Shown: positions 23,650-32,010, counted from the stretch's first letter. The stretch: 64,000 nt of DNA from JAKVBH01 sp049800955 (GCF_049800955.1 NZ_JBNAGA010000002.1:1-64000); one strand, 5' to 3'. Program-made: numbers and translations. Notes: generated by a model from the letters alone, not told the origin.

Positions 23650-23850
23650 TCAGCTTCCGAAGAAGCCCAGCACGCCCTGCAGGCCGGAGCGGATCAGCAA
23701 ATCCACGATGGCGAAAAAGATCGCCGCGAGCGTGGCCATGATAAAGACCATGATGGTCGTCAGGATTGTCTCGCGCCGCGTTGGCCAGACAATCTTGCCA
23801 ACCTCCGCGCGGACCTGGTTGATGAACTGAAACGGGTTGGTCTTGGCCAT
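23650..23850 (-). CDS. secE: Preprotein translocase subunit SecE
   Basis: Small essential clamp subunit of the SecYEG channel in the inner membrane. The 66 residues have the amphipathic segment FINQVRAEVGKIVWPTRRET and one membrane helix (about residues 31-60), the single-helix form common outside enterobacteria. Start chosen at MAKTNPFQ; an earlier ATG 18 codons upstream gives no family match. nusG follows 135 bases later. Confidence 0.95.
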   Translation of the reverse strand: MAKTNPFQFINQVRAEVGKIVWPTRRETILTTIMVFIMATLAAIFFAIVDLLIRSGLQGVLGFFGS

Positions 23851-23878
23851 CGGGCACCTCTGAAAGCTTTCCGGCGAT

Positions 23879-24559
23879 CTATCGGCCCGCGGCTTCGATT
23901 TCAAGACCTACCGCTTCGAGCGCGTCTATATCCGCGCCGCAGATCAGCGCTTCGTGTTCCACGATCAGCTCGATGGGCCAATCCCACCATGCGATGGCCT
24001 GCAGGCGCGCGGCCTCTTGTGGCGTGAGGCGGGCGCGTATGATCTGGCCGGGATTGCCCGCGACCACACTATAAGGTGCGATGTGACCACCCACGACGGC
24101 CCCAGCGCCGATGATGACCCCATCGCCAATCTCGGCCCCGGGCAGGATCATCGCGCCCGTCCCGATCCAGACGTCATGTCCGATGATCGTGTCCGGCCCG
24201 GGACCCGGCAGGCTCGGGCGCTCCGGCCTGTCGGGATCACGGTCAAAAATCGCGAAGGGGAATGTCGAGAGGCCATCCCTGCGGTGGTTGGCGGATGCGG
24301 TGATGATCTGAACCCCGTGCGCGATCTGGCAGAATTTGCCGATGGTGAGCCGCTCTGGTGAGAAGGGATAGAGATAGGGCGCGAGCGCAGCGGCGATGCT
24401 GGAGGCCTCCGTCATCGGCGCGTGGCGCGACATATATGTATAGTCTCCGACGGTGATCCGCGGATGATCGAGGATGGCGGAGAGAAAGACTGTGCCGTCA
24501 TGGCGCGCGCCATCGGCGAGGCGGACGGGGTGCGTTTCATCTGGGAGGGGAAAGGGCAT
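23879..24559 (-). CDS. CatB-type O-acetyltransferase (left-handed beta-helix)
   Basis: A 226-residue hexapeptide-repeat acyltransferase. The repeats are visible as IIGHDVWIGTGAMILPG, then AEIGDGVIIGAGAVVGG near residues 125-160, followed by the typical SVVAGNPGQIIR. The conserved ITASANHRRDGLSTFPF loop, including the probable catalytic His, lies near residue 85. Related enzymes acetylate chloramphenicol, streptogramins or sugars; nothing shows resistance here. Start chosen at 24559 as MPFPLPDE, since the 158 upstream codons are the shadow of the SLC13 gene. It sits between the SLC13 gene and secE. Confidence 0.85.
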   Translation of the reverse strand: MPFPLPDETHPVRLADGARHDGTVFLSAILDHPRITVGDYTYMSRHAPMTEASSIAAALAPYLYPFSPERLTIGKFCQIAHGVQIITASANHRRDGLSTFPFAIFDRDPDRPERPSLPGPGPDTIIGHDVWIGTGAMILPGAEIGDGVIIGAGAVVGGHIAPYSVVAGNPGQIIRARLTPQEAARLQAIAWWDWPIELIVEHEALICGADIDALEAVGLEIEAAGR

Positions 24560-24606
24560 GGGGCCTCTCTTGTGCTTTGCGTAGATTGTCCCGGCCTCGG
24601 GCCGCC

Positions 24607-26496
24607 CTAGAAGAACAGGGCGAGCCCCGTCAGGGACACGACCAGGAACAGGACCGTCATGATCCCGCCGGAGCGGACAAAATCCACCACGCGGTATCCT
24701 GCCGGGCCCATGATGAGCGCATTGACCTGATGAGTCGGGATCAGGAAGGAATTCGAGGTGGAGATGGCAACGGTCAGCGCAAAGATCGCCGGATCGCCGC
24801 CAGAGGCCAGCGCAATGGAGATGGCCAGCGGCACGAGCAGGACCGTTGCGCCCACATTGGACATGACCAGGGTAAAGACCGTGGCCAGGATGGCCAGGCC
24901 CGCCTGCAACGACCAGATCGGCCACCCCTCCAGCAATGTCAGGATCTGCGCCGCGATCCAGGCCGCCGTTCCGGAGTTCTGGACGGCCTGGCCCAGCGGG
25001 ATCAGAGAGGCCAGCAGGAAGACCGTGCTCCAACTGACCGCAGCATAGGCTTCATCGATGGACAGCACGCGCGACAGGATCATGCCCACGGCGCCCACCA
25101 GAAGGCACAGCGAGAGCAGCAGATCCGTCAACAGGATCAAGCCCAAGGTCACGATAAAGAAGGTCAACGCCCAATTGACCTTGTGCGGCCTGAGCTCTTC
25201 CTGCGGGAAATCAGACGTCACGACGACGAAGTCCTGATCCGATTTGACCCGCGTGAGCCGCTCCCACTGGACATGAACGACGAGCGTATCGCCCGCTTGC
25301 AGAGGCACGACGCCGATATGGGTGGCCACGTGATCCTCCGTCTCGACATGGCTCATCGTGTCCTCGCCCCGGTGAATGGCAAGGATCGAGAGCCCGTGGG
25401 TCTGACGCAGGCGTAAATCCATCGGAGAGCGGCCAATGACACTGGAGCCCGGCGGGATGACCACCTCGGCCACACCGGATTCAGTCGCCGCGAAATCATC
25501 GGAGAAGACATCCAGAGCGGGCAGGATCTCCAACCCGTAAGGCTCCACAAATTCATCCTGCAACACCCGGCGCAGCCCGAGGATCGCCAGCCGCGCGGGC
25601 GCCTCGATCACTGTATCGGCCATCGGCGCGATGACTTTGTGCCCCTTATAGGAGGTGCCCAATATATAGATGTGATGCGCGACCATGATATCGGAGAGCG
25701 TCTGGCCGATCAGGATGGACCCCTCCGGCACACGCACTTCAAAGAGATCGGCCCGCAGCCCATAGGTCGTCTCGATATAAGACTGCATGGTGCGCGCCGC
25801 GCCACCATCCTCGCCGCGCCCCCGCTGATCCGGCAGGATCCACCGCCCCAGCAGCACGAAATACAGCACACCGCTCAACACGAGCATCACCCCAATCGGC
25901 GTGACATCGAAGAGCCCGAAGGTCTCCATTTGTTGATGCGCGGGCAAGGCATGATTGGCGGAGATCAGCAGATCATTCAGCAGGATCAGCGGCGATGATC
26001 CGACCATGGTGATCGTGCCACCGAGAATGGCGCAAAAGCCCATCGGCATGGCCAGACGGCTCATGGGGATCTCGGTGCGCGCGGAAATCCGGCTGATCAC
26101 AGGCAAGAAAAGCGCGGCGGCGCCCACGTTCTGCATGAAAGAGCTGATGACCCCAACCGTGCCCGACACGATGGGAATGACCCGGGCCTCGCTTGCCCCG
26201 CCACGCTTGAGAATGAGCGCCGCGACCCGCGACATCAGGCCGGTCTTGTCGAGCCCTGCGCCAATGATCATCACCGCGATGATCGAGATGACCGCATTGG
26301 ACGAAAACCCGGCGAATAGCTCCGTCCCATTGGCGAGATGTTCAAGACCCGGCTGCGTGCTCAGCCCGCCCAGGATCACCATGACAAGAATTGCGGCCAA
26401 ATCGATACGGATGATTTCGGAGACGAAGAGAAAAATGGTGAAGACCAGCAGGGCAAGCACCACCATCATTTCAAACGTAAGTACCGTCGCGTCCAT
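24607..26496 (-). CDS. SLC13-family permease with two RCK_C domains
   Basis: A 629-residue anion transporter. It has hydrophobic segments at about residues 1-175, a soluble insert of about 230 residues, and more membrane helices to the C-terminus. The insert carries two TrkA-C-like repeats, recognisable around VRVPEGSILIGQTLSDIM and VVIPPGSSVIGRSPMDLR. This is the architecture of bacterial sulfate/dicarboxylate SLC13 relatives. Start chosen at MDATVLTFEMMVVL; the 43 earlier codons are not membrane-like. It lies between tRNA-Trp and the acetyltransferase. Substrate unknown. Confidence 0.88.
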   Translation of the reverse strand: MDATVLTFEMMVVLALLVFTIFLFVSEIIRIDLAAILVMVILGGLSTQPGLEHLANGTELFAGFSSNAVISIIAVMIIGAGLDKTGLMSRVAALILKRGGASEARVIPIVSGTVGVISSFMQNVGAAALFLPVISRISARTEIPMSRLAMPMGFCAILGGTITMVGSSPLILLNDLLISANHALPAHQQMETFGLFDVTPIGVMLVLSGVLYFVLLGRWILPDQRGRGEDGGAARTMQSYIETTYGLRADLFEVRVPEGSILIGQTLSDIMVAHHIYILGTSYKGHKVIAPMADTVIEAPARLAILGLRRVLQDEFVEPYGLEILPALDVFSDDFAATESGVAEVVIPPGSSVIGRSPMDLRLRQTHGLSILAIHRGEDTMSHVETEDHVATHIGVVPLQAGDTLVVHVQWERLTRVKSDQDFVVVTSDFPQEELRPHKVNWALTFFIVTLGLILLTDLLLSLCLLVGAVGMILSRVLSIDEAYAAVSWSTVFLLASLIPLGQAVQNSGTAAWIAAQILTLLEGWPIWSLQAGLAILATVFTLVMSNVGATVLLVPLAISIALASGGDPAIFALTVAISTSNSFLIPTHQVNALIMGPAGYRVVDFVRSGGIMTVLFLVVSLTGLALFF

Positions 26497-26637
26497 GCCT
26501 GCCCCCCAACACAATGTGTAGCAATGCTTGGGAGTGGCGCAAAGGCCAATCCCGGGGCTGCCCGGGGGTGATTGCATCGCCCGCGCGCAGGGACAACGCG
26601 GCCCAAAGGGCGCATTTGCGTTCAAAAGACAAGAAAA

Positions 26638-26713
26638 TGGCAGGGGCAGCAGGGTTCGAACCCGCGACCTACGGTTTTGGAGACCGTCGCTCTACCAGCT
26701 GAGCTATACCCCT
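26638..26713 (-). tRNA. tRNA-Trp (anticodon CCA)
   Basis: A 76-base cloverleaf with encoded 3' CCA. The acceptor AGGGGTA pairs with TGCCCCT (one wobble), the anticodon stem is CGGTC..GACCG-like with loop CTCCAAA, and the T-loop reads GGTTCGAACC. tRNA-Trp upstream of secE-nusG is a widespread bacterial arrangement; here two other genes lie between. Confidence 0.97.
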
Positions 26714-26727
26714 ATGGCCTGGGCCAA

Positions 26728-26756
26728 GCGATACCCCGGCGCACAGGCGAAATCAA
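26728..26756 (-). promoter_or_regulatory. Candidate promoter of tRNA-Trp
   Basis: On the minus strand TTGATT (26751-26756) and TATCGC (26728-26733) are spaced by 17 bases, and the -10 ends 14 bases before the first tRNA base. The spacing is right, the hexamers are moderate matches. Confidence 0.5.
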
Positions 26757-27210
26757 GGCCAGTCGTCGTCTAATATTTCAATCCGTTTCACGACGCGTGA
26801 GGAGGTTCTCACGGGCCGTTGAGCAGAGCCCACACCGTATCTCACGGCGCTGTGTGGCTCTGTTTCAAATTCATGTCGTCACATCTCTGTGACAGAGTTT
26901 TTTTCGAGCTTTTTTGAGCCGCAAGCTCACGGTCCCGCGCTGGATTGTAACGATAATCCGGACCGCCAATTTCATTTTTTATAACTTTATTTCAGATGCT
27001 TAAATGAAACGCGCCGCCACGCATGGTCCGCCCGAACTCAAATTCAATCCCAAGAAACTGCGAGCGATCTGTGCATTTTTGGTGATTTGAGAAAGTTCGC
27101 CCGCCTGCCCAGTTTGTTTGGTGTCGGACAGACAAGCCGACAGCAAGACACACACCGCCTCTCGGGGCACAGACAAAACAAACGACCCTAACACGTAAAG
27201 GAACGACACC
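26757..27210. other. AT-richer intergenic region before the small exported proteins
   Basis: About 450 bases with no convincing gene. It contains an imperfect inverted repeat (CAGAGCCCACAC and GTGTGGCTCTG near 26825-26863), a short hairpin CTCTG-TGA-CAGAG followed by seven T (about 26885-26905), and an AT-rich stretch with TATAAC at 26980. A second small repeat, TGTCGG with CCGACA, lies near 27122-27142. It should hold the promoter for the three small genes; I cannot fix its position. Confidence 0.45.
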
Positions 27211-27429
27211 ATGAAAAAAGCATTCATCATCACAGCCCTGATCCTCACAGCTGGCTCAGCCTCCGCTCTCTCCCAATCTGACGTCACTCGCTACAACATT
27301 GACGTCAACGCGCTGACCGCGACGGAAAAAGCCACCGCATCCGCCATCATTCACGGCGGCAGCACGCCCGGCGAAGTTCAGGCCTTCATTTCGAACCTGC
27401 AAAAACAGTCCAGCACACGCTCGAACTGA
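27211..27429 (+). CDS. Small exported protein, tandem paralogue 1
   Basis: A 72-residue precursor with a clear signal peptide ending in ASA after about residue 19 (MKKAFIITALILTAGSASA). The mature part of about 53 residues keeps the pattern D-TRY-ID---LT--EK-TA--IIHGG-T-GEVQAFI and ends in RSN. AAGGAA lies seven bases before the ATG. It is the most divergent of three tandem copies. No cysteines or membrane helix in the mature protein. Function unknown; likely periplasmic or secreted. Confidence 0.85.
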   Translation: MKKAFIITALILTAGSASALSQSDVTRYNIDVNALTATEKATASAIIHGGSTPGEVQAFISNLQKQSSTRSN

Positions 27430-27479
27430 TCTCTCTCTTCACCTGACCATCTGACCATTCAAACAAGGAAACCAAACCC

Positions 27480-27698
27480 ATGAAAAATCTCGCAATCATC
27501 GCCGCTCTCGTCCTTTCCGCAGGCACTGCCTCCGCTCTGACGCAAGCTGACATCACACGCTATGGCATCGACGCCTCCGAGCTGACCAAAGCGCAGAAGC
27601 TGACCGCCAAGCAGGTCATCCACGGCGGCGGCACGGCGGGCGAAGTTCAGGCCTTCATCGACAGCCTGCCCAAGAAATCTGACACACGCTCCAACTGA
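27480..27698 (+). CDS. Small exported protein, tandem paralogue 2
   Basis: A 72-residue precursor (MKNLAIIAALVLSAGTASA signal peptide) whose mature form shares the TRYGIDASELT and VIHGGGTAGEVQAFI blocks with its neighbours. It lies 50 bases after copy 1 with its own AAGGAAA ribosome-binding site. It differs from copy 3 by about ten silent bases but only one residue (Thr69 versus Met69), so selection is acting on the protein. Function unknown. Confidence 0.88.
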   Translation: MKNLAIIAALVLSAGTASALTQADITRYGIDASELTKAQKLTAKQVIHGGGTAGEVQAFIDSLPKKSDTRSN

Positions 27699-27745
27699 TC
27701 CCAGCGATCACCTCAAACGAAACACAGACTTAAAGGAACAAACCC

Positions 27746-27964
27746 ATGAAAAATCTCGCAATCATCGCCGCCCTCGTCCTCTCCGCAGGCACCGCATCCG
27801 CTCTGACGCAAGCTGACATCACCCGCTATGGCATCGATGCCTCCGAGCTGACCAAGGCGCAGAAGCTGACCGCCAAGCAGGTCATCCACGGCGGCGGCAC
27901 GGCGGGCGAAGTCCAGGCCTTCATCGACAGCCTGCCCAAGAAATCCGACATGCGCAGCAACTAA
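27746..27964 (+). CDS. Small exported protein, tandem paralogue 3
   Basis: Almost identical in protein sequence to copy 2 and 47 bases after it, again with its own AAGGAA site before the ATG. The signal peptide, the HGGGTAGEVQAFIDSLPKKS core and the terminal RSN are kept. All three genes likely form one transcript. The short region after it (27965-28077) carries only the weak hairpin at 28016. Confidence 0.88.
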   Translation: MKNLAIIAALVLSAGTASALTQADITRYGIDASELTKAQKLTAKQVIHGGGTAGEVQAFIDSLPKKSDMRSN

Positions 27965-28015
27965 GCCTGTCTGGGGCTCAGCGAGCTCTTCGCGCAGGGC
28001 AACCTGTGCAGCCAA

Positions 28016-28037
28016 GGCCTCCGCGAAAGCGGGGGCC
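28016..28037. terminator. Possible terminator hairpin between convergent units
   Basis: A nine-pair GC stem (one G-T pair) closed by a GAAA tetraloop lies between the third small gene and the convergent CoA-transferase gene. No T-tract follows, so termination efficiency is doubtful. Confidence 0.35.
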
Positions 28038-28077
28038 TCAAATGTGTCTGGGGTGCTCTTTGGGATGTTCTCTGGCG

Positions 28078-29316
28078 TTATGCTGCCTGTTCGACAGGAT
28101 GGGGGCCTTTCACGACGCCCGCATCGAACAATTGGCCGATTTCACCCGAGGCCAAGCCCGCCACATCCGCCAGAACTTCTTCGGTATGCGCGCCCAACAT
28201 GGGTGCGGCCTGCGGGGTCTCGCGCTCGAAGCGGGCGAAATTCAGGGGAGAGCCAGGAACGGCAAAGGTGCCCAGGCCCGGTTGGTGCAGCTGCGAGAAC
28301 ATGGGATTGTCCGGCGTCAGGTCGGCATCTTCGCGGACCGCTTCGGCGGGCGAGCGGAACTGGCTCCAGGTCAGCCCTGCGGCATCCATCTCTTGCCCTG
28401 CTTGTGACGCGGGCCGCGCGGCGAACCAGGGCGTCAGCGCTTGCGTGATCGCGGCGCGGTGGCGCCAGCGCGCGCCTTCATCGCTCAGGCTTTCGCCCGC
28501 GCGTGTCTTGATCCCGGCCATGGCCTCGTGCGTTTGCGTGAGCTTCACGATGCCGCGCCATTGGCGGTCGGTCAGGCCAATCACCATAACGCGCTTGCCG
28601 TCGGCGCAGAGGAAATCCTGCCCATAAGCGCCGTAGAGCGCATTGCCAGCCTTGCCGCGCGCATCGCCGTTCAACGTGGCGTCCCCGATCATGCCCAGAT
28701 GGCCAATGGCGGCGGCGGCGGCGTCTTTGAGGGAGAACTCCACCTCTTGCCCCTGCCCTGTGCGCAGCCTGTGGCGCTCAATCGCGAGCATCGCGGAGAC
28801 CGCCATTTGCCCGGCCATCAAATCCCAGGCGGGCAAGGCATGGGCAACGGGGGCCTCGGAGCCCTCCGGCCCCGTCAGATGCGGGATGCCAAGAGCCGGG
28901 TTGACGGTGTAGTCCACCTGAGGGCGACCATGGCGATCGCCCGTCAGCGTCACCATGCACAGATCAGGGCGCGCGGCGCTCAACGTCTCGTAATCCATCC
29001 AGCCGCGCACGCGCAGGTTTGTCAGAAACAGGCCCGCATCCTCGCCCGGCGCCGTGATGATCTGGCTGATCAATTCCTTGCCGCGCGGGTGTTTCATGTC
29101 CACCGCAACAGACTTCTTGCCCTTGTTCATCCCCGCCCAGAACAGGCTCTGGCCGGAGGGGGCCAATGGCCAGCGCCCGGCATCCAGGCCACCGCCGATC
29201 CGATCAAAGCGGATGACCTCCGCGCCCATTTGCGCCAGTGTCATGCCGGCCAAAGGGATGGCCACAAAGGCGGAGCCCTCTACAATGCGCAATCCGTTGA
29301 GAATTCCGTCGGTCAT
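28078..29316 (-). CDS. Family III CoA-transferase, probable mesaconyl-CoA C1-C4 CoA transferase
   Basis: A 412-residue CaiB/BaiF-type enzyme. The N-terminal fold is seen in GLRIVEGSAFVAIPLAGM and GAEVIRFD, and Asp165 in LPAWDLMAGQ is at the place of the catalytic aspartate of this class. Size and sequence style suit the Mct subgroup, which moves CoA within mesaconyl-CoA (C1 to C4) in the 3-hydroxypropionate bicycle. Its start overlaps the stop of the adjacent hydratase gene by four bases (ATGA), and that partner is also what mct would have. A carnitine-type or other acyl-CoA transferase is the alternative. Confidence 0.7.
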   Translation of the reverse strand: MTDGILNGLRIVEGSAFVAIPLAGMTLAQMGAEVIRFDRIGGGLDAGRWPLAPSGQSLFWAGMNKGKKSVAVDMKHPRGKELISQIITAPGEDAGLFLTNLRVRGWMDYETLSAARPDLCMVTLTGDRHGRPQVDYTVNPALGIPHLTGPEGSEAPVAHALPAWDLMAGQMAVSAMLAIERHRLRTGQGQEVEFSLKDAAAAAIGHLGMIGDATLNGDARGKAGNALYGAYGQDFLCADGKRVMVIGLTDRQWRGIVKLTQTHEAMAGIKTRAGESLSDEGARWRHRAAITQALTPWFAARPASQAGQEMDAAGLTWSQFRSPAEAVREDADLTPDNPMFSQLHQPGLGTFAVPGSPLNFARFERETPQAAPMLGAHTEEVLADVAGLASGEIGQLFDAGVVKGPHPVEQAA

Positions 29317-30167
29317 GTGCGTGCCTCCCAGCTTGCGGTTGCCTGCATCCCCACATGCCCGCCCCGCGCTGCGGCAGTGCTGAGGCTGAGGGTGTTGGGC
29401 GTCTCATAAAGCGCCAACAGGCGCAGATCATCGTCGTGAAACATCGGGTGGATGGAGCGGAACCGAAAGGCACTGGGCGTCTGTCCCGTGAACCGCTCGG
29501 CATAGTGCAACAGTGCCGTGGCCTGCATCGGGCCATGCACCACAAGCCCGGGCAGTTTCTCGACGCCTTGCGCATAGGGCAGATCATAGTGGATCCGGTG
29601 CGCGTTGAAGGTCACGGCAGAGTAGCGAAAGAGCCGCGGCGTCGAGATCGCAAACCGGGTTTCGCCATCGGGCCGCTCAGGCGCAGGCACCGGTTTGGGC
29701 GGCGTGAAGGTCTCGGGGAAGGGCAGATAGACAATGTCCTGCCGCTCGGTGATGGCCACACCGTTATCGCCGGAGATCTCATGATCGACGGTAACAAACA
29801 CCATCCGGCTGGTGCGTCCTGTCTTCTCCTCAATGGCATGCAGCCGGGAGCGACGCGTCAGACGCTCGCCCACATGGAGGGGCTGTTTGAAGTGCAAAGA
29901 CCCGCCCGCCCACATGCGACGCGGCAACCCCACAGGCGGGAGGAAATCGCCAAGGCGCGGGTGGCCATCCTCAGCCAGCTCCGCCATCGGCGCTTGGGGA
30001 TTGAATGCAATCCAATGGGCCAATTGCGGTGCGACCGCGCCCTCGGGCGGGATGTCCGCTTCCCCATCCGAGACCGTGACAAGCCAATCGCCAACGGCAC
30101 GCGCCGAGACACAGCCTTCGATGACTTCCTCACGTCCGACCCATGCTTGCAGGTTCACCTGATCCAT
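29313..30167 (-). CDS. MaoC-like hydratase, probable mesaconyl-C4-CoA hydratase
   Basis: A 284-residue double hot-dog (FAS1-like/MaoC-like) hydratase. The N-terminal half has MWAGGSLHFKQPLHVGE near residue 85-101, and the C-terminal half contains RYSAVTFNAHRIHYDLPYA, the R-hydratase-like active-site segment with Asn and His, followed by LVVHGPMQATALL. Coupled to the CoA-transferase, it would turn mesaconyl-C4-CoA into citramalyl-CoA, which a lyase splits to acetyl-CoA and pyruvate. Start is MDQVNLQAWVG at 30167. Substrate assignment is inference from family and pairing. Confidence 0.7.
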   Translation of the reverse strand: MDQVNLQAWVGREEVIEGCVSARAVGDWLVTVSDGEADIPPEGAVAPQLAHWIAFNPQAPMAELAEDGHPRLGDFLPPVGLPRRMWAGGSLHFKQPLHVGERLTRRSRLHAIEEKTGRTSRMVFVTVDHEISGDNGVAITERQDIVYLPFPETFTPPKPVPAPERPDGETRFAISTPRLFRYSAVTFNAHRIHYDLPYAQGVEKLPGLVVHGPMQATALLHYAERFTGQTPSAFRFRSIHPMFHDDDLRLLALYETPNTLSLSTAAARGGHVGMQATASWEART

Positions 30168-30622
30168 CCCAACGCCTCCCACAACGCATGAAAATAGCGG
30201 ACGGACCTTCAAAATCAAATGATTTCAATAAGTTAACGGAATACAACGGTATACCGACAGTAGCTGCACACGCAGCATAGACAGGCGAAGTCACGGATGT
30301 TTTGAAGGAAATCGGTGCTGCACCTGCGAGATGAGGGGGTGTTCACTTGCTCGGAATGCGTTGGCTTTCAGAGCAAACAGCGTTCCGGCGCTTCAACGCC
30401 CAAGGCCCCCACACGACACGGGCGGATCAACCACCGATCCTGCAATAGCTAGCCTCATCCAGACAGCTGATCTTCACCACGACGCCTTTCAGATGCTTTT
30501 GATTGCAATAAATCAAACGTGTTCCGGAGGAGGCCAAGGTCTGGTGTGCGCCCATAGTACCTGATGCTGCAAAGTGTTCGAACGGCTGCTTTTCTTTGTA
30601 GCAAGACCGCATGCCGCTGCAC
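30168..30622. other. Intergenic region without a convincing gene
   Basis: 455 bases, more AT-rich than the surroundings. Two open frames exist (30331-30564 plus, 30427-30612 minus) but neither has a good ribosome-binding site or recognisable sequence. The minus-strand one ends RLIYCNQKHLKGVVVKIS and could be a remnant. The region should contain the promoter of the hydratase/CoA-transferase pair. Confidence 0.4.
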
Positions 30623-31156
30623 CTATGCCAAAGCGTATGTAAACCCTAACCAGTTCAGTGCAGCGACGACCACCCAAAAAGCGCCAAAAACGAGGCCGAC
30701 ATTGCGGCCGTGTCTCGTAACTCTGGGATGATGCCCAAGTCCCGGAATACCAGCGTGGTTGGCATTCACCAGCACGAACAAGGCTGCCATGATCCCGAAC
30801 ACGAAATGCAGGGTATGGCGATCAGCCAATGGCAGCGTTAGCCCATAGAGGATGCCAGCGGCCAGAGAGATAAAGGCCAGCGCGCCCTGACGTTGTTCGA
30901 ACAGCATGACGAAAATGTAATCGGCGCCTGCCGGGGCCTTGTCTGCGGGCGCCGCCTCGATTGCGGCATCAAGCATGGCGATCTCGTCAACATGGGTCAG
31001 TGCCTTGGATGGGCGCGGTAATCCAGGCCCGAAAAACGGCAGAACCCAGTTCACAATCCATCGTGCCCAAAGGGGCCGGTAGACTTCGACGGCATGAACA
31101 ATAGCCGGGGCAAGGCACAGGATAAGTCCGAGGCCGGAAATCGTAAGTTCACTCAT
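30623..31156 (-). CDS. Hypothetical inner membrane protein divergent from TetR
   Basis: A 177-residue protein with hydrophobic segments at about residues 5-20, 95-115, 120-138 and 155-172, and a soluble loop between the first two that contains SKALTHVDEIAMLDAAIE. No catalytic motif recognised. It is divergently transcribed from the tetR-type gene with an 85-base shared control region, so it is the probable target of that regulator. Confidence 0.75.
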   Translation of the reverse strand: MSELTISGLGLILCLAPAIVHAVEVYRPLWARWIVNWVLPFFGPGLPRPSKALTHVDEIAMLDAAIEAAPADKAPAGADYIFVMLFEQRQGALAFISLAAGILYGLTLPLADRHTLHFVFGIMAALFVLVNANHAGIPGLGHHPRVTRHGRNVGLVFGAFWVVVAALNWLGFTYALA

Positions 31157-31172
31157 GATGTTTCCTCGTTGG

Positions 31173-31241
31173 ATTGGTTACCGATTGGTATTAAATATAC
31201 GTACACCCTCTGTCAATTATAAAAAACCGTGTGGTATTAAA
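31173..31241. promoter_or_regulatory. Candidate TetR operator region
   Basis: The 85-base divergent spacer holds an imperfect palindrome ATTGGTTACCGAT (31173-31185) and two direct copies of TGGTATTAAA (31186-31195 and 31232-31241, 46 bases apart). The second copy abuts the tetR start codon. TetR proteins usually bind such palindromes between divergent genes; binding itself is inferred. Confidence 0.4.
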
Positions 31242-31850
31242 ATGAGTACAAGTAAGAAAAAACCCTCGCGAGGACGGCCAAAGACGTTTGATCGTGACCA
31301 TGTCGTGAGTGTGGCAATGCAGGCCTACTGGCAGGATGGACAAGCCGCGGTGTCGCTGAACTCGGTATGTCAGCGGGCGGGCGTATCCAAGCCATCGCTT
31401 TACAAAGAGTTTGGCAGTGAAGACGGGCTCAAGCAGGCGGTGCTCATCGACTATCACCGGATGACGATGGCACCGCTCTTTGAATTGTTGGCTGTCGATC
31501 AACCCTTTGAGACAGCGTTGGAAGCCCTGACCACGTACATCCTACGGGACCATCAAAACCACGGCATGCCAAACGGTTGCCTGTTTGTGGATTTATGTCA
31601 GTGCCGTGCCCACCTAGGAGAACTCACCGGCGGGCAAGTCGATGAACTTCGAGAACTAACCATTGAAACCTACGCAAAGTGGATTGATAGGGCGAAAGTG
31701 AACGGTCAAATTAACCCAGCCATCCCTACCCAAACGGCTGCTCTGTATATTGATGCGCAGATTGCTTGCGTAATGAACATGCAGAGGCATGGTGTTGCGG
31801 CAAATGAAGCGAGCGCGGTCTTCCGGCTTGCATTATCGGTATTTGACTAG
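31242..31850 (+). CDS. TetR/AcrR-family transcriptional regulator
   Basis: A 202-residue regulator. The N-terminal helix-turn-helix is typical: FDRDHVVSVAMQAYWQDG, then SLNSVCQRAGVSKPSLYKEF near residues 40-60, a form common in the TetR subgroup with KPSLYKEFGSEDGL. The C-terminal ligand domain is variable and all-helical. The ATG at 31242 is chosen because 29 upstream codons run into the divergent promoter. Likely represses itself and the divergent membrane-protein gene. Base composition is lower in GC than neighbours, which could mean transfer. Confidence 0.88.
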   Translation: MSTSKKKPSRGRPKTFDRDHVVSVAMQAYWQDGQAAVSLNSVCQRAGVSKPSLYKEFGSEDGLKQAVLIDYHRMTMAPLFELLAVDQPFETALEALTTYILRDHQNHGMPNGCLFVDLCQCRAHLGELTGGQVDELRELTIETYAKWIDRAKVNGQINPAIPTQTAALYIDAQIACVMNMQRHGVAANEASAVFRLALSVFD

Positions 31851-31978
31851 AAGCGGTTATTGGAGAGATTGAGCTCAAGGTCGGCTTTGTCCGCTCAGCG
31901 ATGTTCAGTGGCAATGAGGCATACCGGATGTGCCGCGCCGGGAGGGGCTGTCTTGTGGGTTTGCATCTCGCTGAAAGT

Positions 31979-32010
31979 AAAAGCGCGTCCGGACAGGGCG
32001 CGTTTTGTTT
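31979..32010 (+). terminator. Hairpin with T-rich tail downstream of tuf copy B
   Basis: Identical to the hairpin at 50-81. Here it follows the tetR-type gene by about 130 bases on the plus strand and could terminate that transcript. Confidence 0.55.

Noticed and set aside
30427..30612. 61-codon minus-strand frame as a possible small gene
   Set aside because: No ribosome-binding site and no recognisable sequence; at most a remnant.
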